From: Gillisia xinjiangensis
GTDB lineage: Bacteria; Bacteroidota; Bacteroidia; Flavobacteriales; Flavobacteriaceae
Assembly: GCF_046298265.1 (NCBI RefSeq)
Contig: NZ_JBKAHK010000007.1
Location: forward strand, 62,001 to 126,000
Direction of reading: 5' to 3'
DNA: 64,000 nucleotides
Below the pieces are notes generated by a model, which had not been told where the DNA came from, made no database searches, and saw only the letters and a list, made by a program, of their open reading frames with translations. Every line of letters begins with the position of its first letter. Within the stretch, counting starts at the first letter, position 1. Position numbers and translations under genes: made by a program. This document shows, one piece after another, positions 17,583 through 25,983 of the stretch.

Positions 17583-18165
17583 GTTGTAATAGTTTTGCTC
17601 TCAAGCTTTCTTTGGCTCTTGAAATTGTGGTCCTGCAATTTGCGGGAGTTATATTCAGTATTTCACAAATTTCATCATAATCATAACCTTCAATTAGGTG
17701 AAGGCTTAGCATGATCCTGTAATTTTCTTTTAGCTCCTTCATCGCACGGAGGATTTGTTGCACTTGCGCGTTCTTTGTGTTTTCTTCCAGGTCTATTCCA
17801 TCTTCTTCCTTTAGCTCATTTCTGAATTCATCCTGATAAGAAACCTGCTTATACTTTGATCTTTTATTAAACGAGTTAATACTTAGATTCACTACGATTT
17901 TTTTCAGCCAGGCTCCAAAAGTGGATTTTTCTTCAAAGGTGTGAAGTTTTGAGAATGCTTTTATAAAAGCTTCCTGCATCACATCTTCAGCTTCTGCAGT
18001 ATCAGTCACGATTCTTAGTGCTGTGTTGTACATGGCTTTATAATACTTGTTGTAAATTTCCAGCTGTGCACGCTGTTCGCCTTTTCGGCAACGTGCTACT
18101 AAATCGTCTGTATAATTGATGGTTGTTGTCAAAAAATAAACCTTAGCTCTATTATAAAGATACAT
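17572..18165 (-). CDS. ECF-type RNA polymerase sigma factor
   Basis: 197 aa. Region 2 is visible as YNTALRIVTDTAEAEDVMQE followed by AFIKAFSKLHTFE and FGAWLKKIVVNLSIN. Region 4 is LSLHLIEGYDYDEICEILN with the recognition helix TPANCRTTISRAKESLRAKL. It should direct transcription of its own operon in response to an envelope signal. It is first of four overlapping or closely spaced genes: sigma, membrane anti-sigma-like protein and two secreted repeat proteins. The ATG at 18165 is used; the conserved part starts about 15 codons later. Confidence 0.9.
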   Translation of the reverse strand: MYLYNRAKVYFLTTTINYTDDLVARCRKGEQRAQLEIYNKYYKAMYNTALRIVTDTAEAEDVMQEAFIKAFSKLHTFEEKSTFGAWLKKIVVNLSINSFNKRSKYKQVSYQDEFRNELKEEDGIDLEENTKNAQVQQILRAMKELKENYRIMLSLHLIEGYDYDEICEILNITPANCRTTISRAKESLRAKLLQHGK

Positions 18166-18348
18166 GGGATTTTAAATTGTTACAGTTTCAGTAAAAAATA
18201 TTTTTGTTTGCCCTGCTGGCACAGGAATTGAATTGTGTACTGGCAATAGAGCCTTGAAAGCACTACCTTTCGGAAATGCTTTAGAAAATCAGGGTATTAG
18301 AAAAATAACAATCAAGAACTGTGGTGACAGTTTGACTTAAAATAATAT

Positions 18349-20799
18349 ATGGCTAAATCTAAATTAATGAATATAGACAGTTTGTCATTTCAGGGAATGG
18401 ATGAAGATGCAGAATTAATTCCCCTGATGACCCCCGAAGATGAAGAAGAAATAAATAAGGAAGAACTTCCCGAAATTTTACCAATTTTACCCTTAAGAAA
18501 CACCGTATTATTCCCAGGTGTCGTAATTCCGATTACCGCCGGGAGGGATACCTCCATCAAACTTATCAACGATGCCAATAATGGCAGCAAAGTTATTGGT
18601 GTAGTGGCACAAAAGGATGAGGATGTGGAAAATCCTGAACCTAAGGATATCCATCAAACCGGAGTTGTAGCGCGGATTTTGAGAGTCCTTAAAATGCCCG
18701 ATGGAAATACCACCGTGATAATTCAGGGTAAAAAACGTTTTGAGATTGCTGAAGTAATCTCTGAAAAACCCTATTTAACAGCATCGATTAAGGAAGTTTC
18801 AGAGTTAAGACCGGAAGCAAAAAACCCTGAATTCAGTGCGATTATTGAATCCATAAAAGATCTTGCTTTACAAATTATAAAAGGAAGTCCAAACATTCCT
18901 TCGGAAGCTTCTTTCGCCATAAAAAATATCGAAAGTCCTTCTTTTCTGATAAATTTTGTTTCTTCCAATATGAACCTTAGCGTTGCGGAGAAACAGGAGT
19001 TACTGGAAACAAACGATCTAAAAGACAGGGCGCTGGCTACGTTGAAATATATGAATGTAGAACACCAGAAACTGGAATTGAAAAATGACATCCAGAGCAA
19101 GGTGCAAAGCGATATGAGCCAGCAGCAACGGGAATATTTCCTTCATCAGCAAATGAAAACCATACAGGAAGAACTGGGTGGGGTTTCTCAGGAAGATGAA
19201 ATGGAGGAAATGAAAGTTCGCGGAAAGAAGAAGAAATGGAATGAAACCGTAAAGAAGCATTTTAACAAGGAACTCGCCAAGATGCAGCGCATGAATCCGC
19301 AGGTTGCAGAGTATTCCATTCAAAGAAATTATCTTGACTTATTTCTGGATCTTCCCTGGGATGAATTCAGCAAGGATAAATTCGATTTAAAAAGAGCGCA
19401 ACGCATTTTAGACCGGGATCATTACGGTCTGGAAGATGTAAAAGAGCGGATTATTGAGTATCTCGCTGTTTTAAAACTTCGGAATGATATGAAATCCCCA
19501 ATTTTATGCCTTTACGGACCTCCGGGAGTTGGTAAAACATCGCTTGGAAAATCGGTGGCGGAAGCATTGGGGCGCGAATACGTTCGGATTTCATTGGGTG
19601 GATTACGGGATGAAGCTGAAATACGCGGACACCGAAAAACCTATATAGGCGCAATGCCGGGAAGGATCATTCAAAGCCTGAAAAAAGCAGGAACAAGCAA
19701 TCCTGTTTTTGTGCTTGATGAGATCGATAAACTGGCCAGCGGGAATCAGGGAGATCCGTCTTCAGCCTTACTGGAGGTACTGGATCCTGAGCAAAACAGT
19801 GAATTTCACGATAATTTCCTAGAAATGGGATTTGATCTTTCCAAAGTGATGTTCATCGCTACGGCAAATTCATTAAATACCATTCAGCCTGCATTGAGGG
19901 ACCGAATGGAAATAATCAATGTTACCGGGTATACCACCGAGGAGAAAATAGAAATTGCAAAACAGCATTTGTTGCCCAAGCAGTTAAAAGAACACGGATT
20001 AACCAAGGAGCATCTCAAAATTGGAAAAGCTCAGCTGGAAAAGATCATTGAAGGATATACCAGGGAGTCCGGAGTTAGAAGTCTTGAAAAACAAATAGCA
20101 AAAATGGTGCGCTATGCTGCCAAGAACATTGCTATGGAGGAAGCTTACCATATTAAAATAAGCAATCAGGATGTGATCGATGTTTTAAAGAGCCCGAGAA
20201 TGGAACGCGATAAATATGAAAGCAACGATGTTGCCGGAGTAGTTACAGGACTTGCCTGGACTCAGGTAGGAGGAGATATTCTTTTTATTGAATCTATTAT
20301 TTCCAAAGGAAAAGGCACTCTGAATATCACTGGAAATTTAGGGAAGGTGATGAAGGAATCGGCTACCATAGCCCTGGAATATATAAAATCCAATGCAGAA
20401 TCATTTGGGATTAGCCCCGATGTTTTTGGAAAATACAACGTTCACATTCACGTGCCGGAAGGTGCAACACCAAAAGACGGACCAAGCGCGGGGATTACGA
20501 TGTTAACCTCGCTTATCTCTTTATTTACACAGCGAAAAGTGAAGAAAAACCTGGCTATGACCGGGGAAATCACCTTACGTGGAAAAGTGCTTCCGGTAGG
20601 AGGTATCAAAGAGAAGATCCTCGCAGCCAAAAGAGCCAGGATTACAGAGATCATCCTTTGTGTAGAGAACGAACGGGATATTAAAGAAATAAAACCAGAA
20701 TATCTTTCGGGACTTACTTTCCATTATGTAAATGATATGGATGAAGTAATAAAACTTGCACTTACCGATGAAAAGGTGAAAAACGCAAAGACACTTTAG
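18349..20799 (+). CDS. lon: ATP-dependent protease La (Lon)
   Basis: 816 aa, full length. Domains: N-terminal substrate-binding LON domain (LPILPLRNTVLFPGVVIPI), AAA+ module with Walker A GPPGVGKTSLGKS and Walker B VFVLDEIDKL, sensor region TANSLNTIQPALRDRMEII, and the C-terminal Ser-Lys protease with Ser 713 in KDGPSAGITM and the Lys of GGIKEK. It degrades misfolded and regulatory proteins in the cytoplasm. Single gene, divergent from the sigma operon. Confidence 0.98.
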   Translation: MAKSKLMNIDSLSFQGMDEDAELIPLMTPEDEEEINKEELPEILPILPLRNTVLFPGVVIPITAGRDTSIKLINDANNGSKVIGVVAQKDEDVENPEPKDIHQTGVVARILRVLKMPDGNTTVIIQGKKRFEIAEVISEKPYLTASIKEVSELRPEAKNPEFSAIIESIKDLALQIIKGSPNIPSEASFAIKNIESPSFLINFVSSNMNLSVAEKQELLETNDLKDRALATLKYMNVEHQKLELKNDIQSKVQSDMSQQQREYFLHQQMKTIQEELGGVSQEDEMEEMKVRGKKKKWNETVKKHFNKELAKMQRMNPQVAEYSIQRNYLDLFLDLPWDEFSKDKFDLKRAQRILDRDHYGLEDVKERIIEYLAVLKLRNDMKSPILCLYGPPGVGKTSLGKSVAEALGREYVRISLGGLRDEAEIRGHRKTYIGAMPGRIIQSLKKAGTSNPVFVLDEIDKLASGNQGDPSSALLEVLDPEQNSEFHDNFLEMGFDLSKVMFIATANSLNTIQPALRDRMEIINVTGYTTEEKIEIAKQHLLPKQLKEHGLTKEHLKIGKAQLEKIIEGYTRESGVRSLEKQIAKMVRYAAKNIAMEEAYHIKISNQDVIDVLKSPRMERDKYESNDVAGVVTGLAWTQVGGDILFIESIISKGKGTLNITGNLGKVMKESATIALEYIKSNAESFGISPDVFGKYNVHIHVPEGATPKDGPSAGITMLTSLISLFTQRKVKKNLAMTGEITLRGKVLPVGGIKEKILAAKRARITEIILCVENERDIKEIKPEYLSGLTFHYVNDMDEVIKLALTDEKVKNAKTL

Positions 20800-20802
20800 A
20801 AT

Positions 20803-20830
20803 AATACCCCGGCTGTTGTCAGGGTATTTT
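20803..20830 (+). terminator. Weak terminator of lon
   Basis: AATACCC and GGGTATT flank a 12-base loop, then TTTTC follows. Confidence 0.6.
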
Positions 20831-20871
20831 CATATACAGGAAACCAACTTTTTTTTGTTGATTCCAGGATA

Positions 20872-20917
20872 AAAGCTTCAAAAAAGGGATGAGTCCCCCT
20901 TATTTTGAAGCTATTTT
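20872..20917. terminator. Long hairpin after lon
   Basis: AAGCTTCAAAAAAGGG pairs with CCCTTATTTTGAAGCT (one mismatch) around a short GC-poor loop. It may be a back-up terminator. Confidence 0.6.
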
Positions 20918-21143
20918 ATTGTATCCCACAATTGGAACAATCAGGTGTCTGAAAAACGATTTCCTTGGGAAACCAACCACTTCTCGCCATCGGATTCAAG
21001 ATGCTTCAATTACGAATCCCATCCTTATTGAACAAGGCATTTTTATGGTTTCACTTTTACGGAACTGCAATTTTTTAAAACTACATTTGCGGTTCAAAAA
21101 TTAAGTAAGGAATTTCTGCTAAGTAGAGGATACGATCTAGGTT

Positions 21144-22694
21144 ATGAAAAAGAATGAAATTGAGATTAAAAAGGAGATCACTTCTGAAGAGATAGCTTCG
21201 TGCATTTCTATTTTAGCGGAACTGGTGGCAGATACCGACAGGATTTTTGATATTCCGAAGGAGCAAAGAACTGAACTTATCAAAGTTGCAGGAATGTTTT
21301 CCAGGCCCAACCGTGATGAATTTTCGCGTAGAAAAAAGGACGGAAAAAAGGCGGCAAAGCGAAAACTGGAAGCCCGTGATAAAACCGCCCGAAAGGAAAC
21401 CGGGATAAGAAATGCCAGGGAATCCAGTATTTTTATCGCTCCTAAAATGCTTCATTTGGAAGCACTTACCAACAAAGTGCAACAGGAACTGAAAACTCCC
21501 GGTAAATGTTATGTCTGCAAAACAGAATTCACCTTAATGCATCACTTTTATGATACCATGTGCACGGAGTGTGGGGATTTTAATTACGCCAAGCGGTTCC
21601 AAACCGCAGATGTAAACGGGCAGGTAGCCGTTATAACCGGCTCCCGACTTAAAATTGGATACCATATTTCCCTGATGCTTTTACGCGCAGGAGCAACGGT
21701 GATAGCGACTACCCGTTTTCCGGTAGATTCTGCTTTAAGGTTTTCAAAAGAAGAAGATTTTAACGAGTGGGGAAACCGGTTAAAGATCCACGGTCTGGAT
21801 CTCAGGCATATTCCAAGCGTTGAGATCTTTTGCAATTTTATAGAGCAAAAATTTGAGCGGTTGGATATTCTCATCAACAATGCCGCACAAACCGTACGAC
21901 GACCGGCCGGATTCTATGAACATTTAATGGAAAATGAACTGCGACCAATAGCCTCCCTGCCAAAAGCTGCACAGGAGCTTCTGCGGGATCACAACCTTTG
22001 TTTACAGGAATTGAAAGGCCTTACAACAGAAGCTGTTCCAAATCAAAATATGCCGGTTACCTGGCATGGACCCGAACCGGGAATTGGATTACGCGCTTCG
22101 GCAAAATTATCTCAAATTCCTTATAGTTTCGATAATGCGCTGGTGGCAAAGGAAGTATTTCCGGTAGGGGAGTTGGATGCCGATCTTCAGCAGGTGGATC
22201 TTCGGGAAACCAATTCCTGGCGACTGAGACTCGGGGAAATTGAAACGACAGAAATGCTGGAAGTGCAGCTTGTAAATGCAGTTGCGCCCTTTGTATTGTG
22301 CAACCGGCTTTCAGAAATCATGAAAAAGGCGCGTACCGGGAAAAAGCATATTATAAATGTTTCGGCGATGGAAGGGAAGTTTCATCCTGTTTTCAAGGAA
22401 GACCGGCATCCGCATACCAATATGGCAAAAGCCGCTTTAAATATGCTCACCCATACCTCCTCGGGAACTTTGGCAAAAGCGGGAATCTTTATGAATGCAG
22501 TAGATACCGGCTGGGTTACCGATGAAGACCCGGCAGAACTGGCAAAGTTGAAAGTCGAACGGGACGATTTCCAACCGCCCTTGGATATTGTCGATGGGGC
22601 CGCCCGCGTAATGGATCCATTATTCGACGGGATAAATACCGGGAAACACTGGTGCGGAAAATTCCTGAAGGATTACAGGCCTATAGGCTGGTAG
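21144..22694 (+). CDS. SDR-family protein with N-terminal zinc ribbon
   Basis: 516 aa, about twice the usual SDR length. Residues ~1-110 are charged and helical; a CYVC ... CTEC pair at ~115-140 can form a zinc ribbon. The Rossmann fold starts at VAVITGSRLKIGYHISLMLL and keeps DILINNAAQT and a catalytic-type Ser in INVSAMEGKF. The usual YxxxK reads TNMAK, so the Tyr position is Thr while Lys is kept. About 100 extra residues lie between the NNAA block and the Ser. It may still bind NAD(P) but act differently; substrate unknown. Confidence 0.75.
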   Translation: MKKNEIEIKKEITSEEIASCISILAELVADTDRIFDIPKEQRTELIKVAGMFSRPNRDEFSRRKKDGKKAAKRKLEARDKTARKETGIRNARESSIFIAPKMLHLEALTNKVQQELKTPGKCYVCKTEFTLMHHFYDTMCTECGDFNYAKRFQTADVNGQVAVITGSRLKIGYHISLMLLRAGATVIATTRFPVDSALRFSKEEDFNEWGNRLKIHGLDLRHIPSVEIFCNFIEQKFERLDILINNAAQTVRRPAGFYEHLMENELRPIASLPKAAQELLRDHNLCLQELKGLTTEAVPNQNMPVTWHGPEPGIGLRASAKLSQIPYSFDNALVAKEVFPVGELDADLQQVDLRETNSWRLRLGEIETTEMLEVQLVNAVAPFVLCNRLSEIMKKARTGKKHIINVSAMEGKFHPVFKEDRHPHTNMAKAALNMLTHTSSGTLAKAGIFMNAVDTGWVTDEDPAELAKLKVERDDFQPPLDIVDGAARVMDPLFDGINTGKHWCGKFLKDYRPIGW

Positions 22695-22948
22695 AAGGGT
22701 TTAACCCAAAAGTGAATTATCATTTTGATCTTTATTTAAATAACAGTTAAAAAAAAGCTATTCCTGTGAATTATTTAACCAGCTATTTGGCGAAAAAAAC
22801 TTATACCAACATTTTTTTCTACCGAAGTTTTCATGTTTTTGAATTTAGGAAACCACGACCTTTTATAAAAAAGTAAGCTGATTCATGAATCTAGGCTATA
22901 CTATTTTTTAAGTGTTTTTTGTTTTTACGGTCTGAACATTGGCAAATT

Positions 22949-23029
22949 ATGAATAACCTGTCATTTATGCTACAGCTTGGATTATTAACAGAGCAAGATC
23001 TTCAGAAAAAAATGGAATATTTACAATAA
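22949..23029 (+). CDS. Possible 26-aa peptide
   Basis: The ATG at 22949 opens MNNLSFMLQLGLLTEQDLQK and ends at TAA 23029. It is followed 20 bp later by a terminator, which suggests a short transcript. No ribosome binding site or -7 box is evident, so this may be chance or a gene remnant. Confidence 0.25.
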   Translation: MNNLSFMLQLGLLTEQDLQKKMEYLQ

Positions 23030-23048
23030 GTAAAGCGTTAAAATTGAA

Positions 23049-23090
23049 AAGCCGGGGAATTTTAGAATTTAAAAGCTTATTCCCGGCTTT
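23049..23090. terminator. Bidirectional terminator
   Basis: AAAGCCGGGGAA and TTCCCGGCTTT flank a ~19-base loop, 43 bp past the stop of the minus-strand lipoprotein gene. Confidence 0.75.
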
Positions 23091-23132
23091 GAAAATTCAG
23101 ATGGAATTAAACCTGAAATATGTGAAATACAA

Positions 23133-23729
23133 CTATTGTAGGTTAGCCGATTTTTTCTGCATTTGTAGGGAATCCTGTGGATCCACTTTTTCAGCATCCA
23201 AATAGAAACTTTTTGGGATCCTGGCAAAATCGATCTCCGTTCTGAACGTTTTATTCACCCCAAGATTGATCAGGTAGAGATCATATTCCCCTGAAAATTC
23301 GGAACTGAATTCCTCAAGCATTCCTTCCAGAGTAGTTGCTTTTATATCTTTCCGTATTCGCAAATCCAGGGTGGCAGTATTCCCTGGATCTAAAACCTTT
23401 TGCATATCCGGCCTTTGCACAAGATCAAGTTCTATAATATTACCGGGGCGCTTTAAACCCGGGTTAAAAGAAGCTTTAGATCTGCCGGTAATATTTGAAA
23501 AATTGAAGATAAATGGCTCCAGGGTATTATTCCTTACATCAAGAGAAATTTCAACAGATTGATTATAATTTCCAATGGAACCTGTCCGTTTATTGAACTT
23601 TAATTCATTGGGACTAATCTCAATGCTGTTCCCTATACGTTCCCGGGAATTATCACTTTGATTTTTTTCTTTGCAGGATTGAAGGCTTACTGTAAACACG
23701 AGGAGAAGAAAAATAAACAGGTATTTCAT
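23133..23729 (-). CDS. Lipoprotein of unknown function
   Basis: 198 aa from the ATG at 23729 (a longer frame adds 13 residues). The lipoprotein signal ends in TVSLQSC. The mature part looks like an Ig-like/beta-sandwich domain (SVEISLDVRNNTLEPFIFNF ... TATLDLRIRKD). No known motif was recognised. It stands alone, with a terminator after it. Confidence 0.65.
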   Translation of the reverse strand: MKYLFIFLLLVFTVSLQSCKEKNQSDNSRERIGNSIEISPNELKFNKRTGSIGNYNQSVEISLDVRNNTLEPFIFNFSNITGRSKASFNPGLKRPGNIIELDLVQRPDMQKVLDPGNTATLDLRIRKDIKATTLEGMLEEFSSEFSGEYDLYLINLGVNKTFRTEIDFARIPKSFYLDAEKVDPQDSLQMQKKSANLQ

Positions 23730-23999
23730 ATGTAGATTCTTATTGTTTTTAACGGTCATATGCAACATCCTTAAATCATTCCACTATGTGTCATGATCCT
23801 TGTCATGGATGTTTCATCATAAGTTATATTGGGAGCGAAGCCTTGAATATACTTAGGTTGCTCATATCAGTGGCAATTTAGTGATATCTTTTAAGAAAAA
23901 GCCAATGAACAATCGGATTATATTTTTCAAATCCAAATTAGTAAAAACCTACCTGAAAGCTGAAATTTTATTGTAATTTGAATTTTTAAATCTATAGCT

Positions 24000-24401
24000 A
24001 TGATCAAGTTTTTAAAACTGCTGATAATTTTTACAATTTTAACCGGAAGTGCTACTGTTAAGGCGCAGGATGAAATTGTGGATTTCGATAAGAATTTTAC
24101 CCATGTGGTCTATTTTTATCTGAATAATCCTGATGATCCTGAAGACAGGACCGCCTTTGAAACTTCCCTTAAAAAATTGATGAATAATACTTTGTACGCC
24201 AAAACCAAATTCATTGGAATCCCGGCAGAAACTCCCAGGGATGTTGTGGACAATACTTATACTTATTCCCTAATACTTACTTTTTCCTCCAAAGAAATGC
24301 AGGATAAATACCAGGAAGAACCATCGCATCTACTGTTCATTAAAGAATCTGCTCATTTATGGAATAAGGTAATCGTGTATGATTCGGTTGGGATTGATTA
24401 A
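24000..24401 (+). CDS. Secreted Dabb (stress-responsive A/B barrel) protein
   Basis: 133 aa with a signal peptide cut after VKAQ (residue 22). The rest fits the dimeric alpha/beta barrel: FTHVVYFYLNNPDD, then AFETSLKKLMNN, a central IGIPAETPRDVVDNTYTYSL, SKEMQDKYQEEPSHLLFIKE and a final strand VIVYDSVGID. The His in THVV and the HLLF block are typical of Dabb proteins. Secreted members are known in Bacteroidota; the substrate is unknown. Confidence 0.82.
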   Translation: MIKFLKLLIIFTILTGSATVKAQDEIVDFDKNFTHVVYFYLNNPDDPEDRTAFETSLKKLMNNTLYAKTKFIGIPAETPRDVVDNTYTYSLILTFSSKEMQDKYQEEPSHLLFIKESAHLWNKVIVYDSVGID

Positions 24402-24484
24402 TTGGAATAGACCTTTCCCAAAGGTTGGTTAGGAGGGGGAGTTTGCAAAGCATTTTCTGCCATCCAGGGTGGGGGAGACACAAT

Positions 24485-24524
24485 AAAGCAAAAAAAAGCA
24501 GAACCTCTGTTTTTCTTTGCTTTA
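24485..24524 (+). terminator. Terminator of the Dabb gene
   Basis: AAAGCAAAAAAAAGCAGA pairs with TCTGTTTTTCTTTGCTTT (small bulge) around ACC. Confidence 0.65.
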
Positions 24525-24644
24525 AAAACATTGTCGTCGGGTAATTACTTTGGTTAAAGCTAAGAACATACCTCCATCAGGCATTCCAAAGAGATTTTTA
24601 AAAACATACCTGACTTTTATGATTTCTTTAAATTATTCTGATAA

Positions 24645-24725
24645 TTGAAGTGTTCTGAAAAAAAATGGAATTATAACTAAATGTTTATCAGTTAATTAAA
24701 ATTAAGTCTTCATTCTTACAGTGCG
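24645..24725. repeat. Dispersed intergenic repeat, family 2, copy C
   Basis: GGAATTATAACTAAATG, TCAGTTAATTAAAATTAAGTC and ATTCTTACAG follow, with changes, the left half and middle of the element at 4850-4970. It runs straight into the truncated reading frame at 24677-25033. Confidence 0.5.
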
Positions 24726-25033
24726 GTGTTGTAGGATACGTCGTTTTACCACGCACCGGAACTGTTTCCCCAAGAAAATTAAAAGGTGTTCCCAAAGGCC
24801 ATTATCCGCCTCCGGGAAGTTGCAAAATTTGGTATCCCAATCGTCCGCCGGGACATCAGCCAGCCGCAACAAGTTGCAATAATGTTTACAGAACGAAATT
24901 GGAGCCGGGAGCTTTTATTTTACACGGTGACCGCGCTTATGACGCCGATTACGACTGGAGAGCAGAGGAGCGTCGCCGACCGGGAACTGTAGGCAGGGAT
25001 AGATTGGATATTTTAATACCCAAAAGTCGGTAG
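24677..25033 (+). pseudogene. 5'-truncated gene of the PPPG-WYP-RPPGHQP protein family
   Basis: The plus-strand frame read from 24785 gives GVPKGHYPPPGSCKIWYPNR, then PPGHQPAATSCNNV, GAFILHGDRAYDADYDWR, and stops at TAG 25031-25033. This Pro/Gly/Tyr-rich pattern with two Cys is a recognisable envelope protein type of Bacteroidota and Proteobacteria. The frame has no ATG, and upstream it continues into repeat sequence instead of a signal peptide. A good terminator follows, so the 3' end of the original unit is intact. Base composition is more G+C-rich than around it. The overlapping ATG frame at 24786 is a shadow. Confidence 0.65.
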
Positions 25034-25057
25034 AAAATTTTAATAATAAACCACATA

Positions 25058-25088
25058 GGAAAAAGCCACTTTAACGAGTGGCTTTTTC
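25058..25088 (+). terminator. Terminator after the truncated gene
   Basis: AAAAAGCCACT and AGTGGCTTTTT flank a 6-base loop. Confidence 0.85.
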
Positions 25089-25188
25089 AGTTTCTAAAAT
25101 GCTTTGAGAGTAACTTTTTCAAAGTTTTGGAACTTTGGAAAAGTTCTTAATTATCGATTACATTTGAGTTTAGATTTTTAAATTTTGC

Positions 25189-25677
25189 TCAATAATTTTT
25201 TTCTGTGATCATTTGCTGAAATACCTTCCATTTTAATAAATCGCCATCGATTGCATAAGATTTTGATTTTTTAAAAACAGTGGTAAGTCCGCCTGCTGCA
25301 GCACCCATGGGTAAACCTACAATGACCCCGGCTGCAGCTCCTTCTGTTGCTGTGTCAAAAAGCCTTGCATCTGGGTCGGCAGATGAAGCTCCAAGAATTG
25401 CCATCACAGTTGCCCCAATTACAGAACCAATAAGTATATTATTTCCTGCAGAGCGTTTGGTTTTAATTAACCCAATGCTGGCAACATTTAAATTTACTGG
25501 CCCTTTTTTACTTTTTATCTGAATGGATTCGTTCGTACCTGCAAGTACTTTTCCCTTATAAATTTTTTGTCCCTGCAAATTATATACACGCACAAACAAA
25601 TTATCAATTTCAGTTTTTTCCTGAGCATAACTTTGATTGTTAAAGATCAATACGATTGCAAGAAATAAGGTTTTCAT
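25189..25677 (-). CDS. Secreted protein with glycine-zipper segment
   Basis: 162 aa with a signal peptide cut after QSYAQ (residue 19). The middle has a small beta domain (VRVYNLQGQKIYKGKVLAG...SIQIKSKKGPVNL). It is followed by Gly/Ala-rich helices (ILIGSVIGATVMAILGASS and AAAGVIVGLPMGAAAGGL), the spacing of a glycine zipper that could insert in a membrane. No enzyme motif. Function unknown; probably an envelope protein. A single gene. Confidence 0.7.
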   Translation of the reverse strand: MKTLFLAIVLIFNNQSYAQEKTEIDNLFVRVYNLQGQKIYKGKVLAGTNESIQIKSKKGPVNLNVASIGLIKTKRSAGNNILIGSVIGATVMAILGASSADPDARLFDTATEGAAAGVIVGLPMGAAAGGLTTVFKKSKSYAIDGDLLKWKVFQQMITEKNY

Positions 25678-25983
25678 GATATTGAAATTTTCGATTAATT
25701 AAGTTACGATATTTCTATTTAAATCACCGATATTCAGATGTTTAAAGAATGAAATTCATTAATGAAATCCCTGTGTTACTTATCCCAAATATGATTGAGT
25801 GACTTTTCTTTAAAGGAAATCCAGTATAGCTTACAATTCTATACATATCATAATCCTGTCATAATCCTGCTCAACGCTGTTTTATATATGAATCAGCCAC
25901 ATATAAAAGTGTCCTATAATTTATATTATGTAAAATAGAATGTTTGAAATAACAGTGGGCAGCAATTCAGGCAATCACTACTT
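25678..25983. other. Intergenic stretch, nothing recognised
   Basis: 306 bp, AT-rich. No open frame longer than about 16 codons, no strong hairpin and no repeat was seen. Confidence 0.5.

Larger units (their letters stand above)
20800..21143. other. Intergenic stretch with two hairpins
   Basis: The 344 bp between lon and the SDR gene hold the lon terminator and a long second hairpin (20872-20917). A 71-codon frame at 20889-21104 overlaps the hairpin, has no signal of coding and is not accepted as a gene. Confidence 0.6.
22695..23132. other. Intergenic stretch with a possible tiny ORF
   Basis: 438 bp between convergent genes. It holds a 26-codon ORF at 22949-23029 and a clear hairpin at 23049-23090. 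Elsewhere it is AT-rich without recognisable signals. Confidence 0.5.

Noticed and set aside
20889..21104. 71-codon plus-strand ORF
   Set aside because: It overlaps the long hairpin at 20872-20917, has no start signals and its composition is not coding-like.
24786..24992. 68-codon ATG ORF
   Set aside because: It is the wrong phase of the truncated gene; the neighbouring phase carries the recognisable family sequence.
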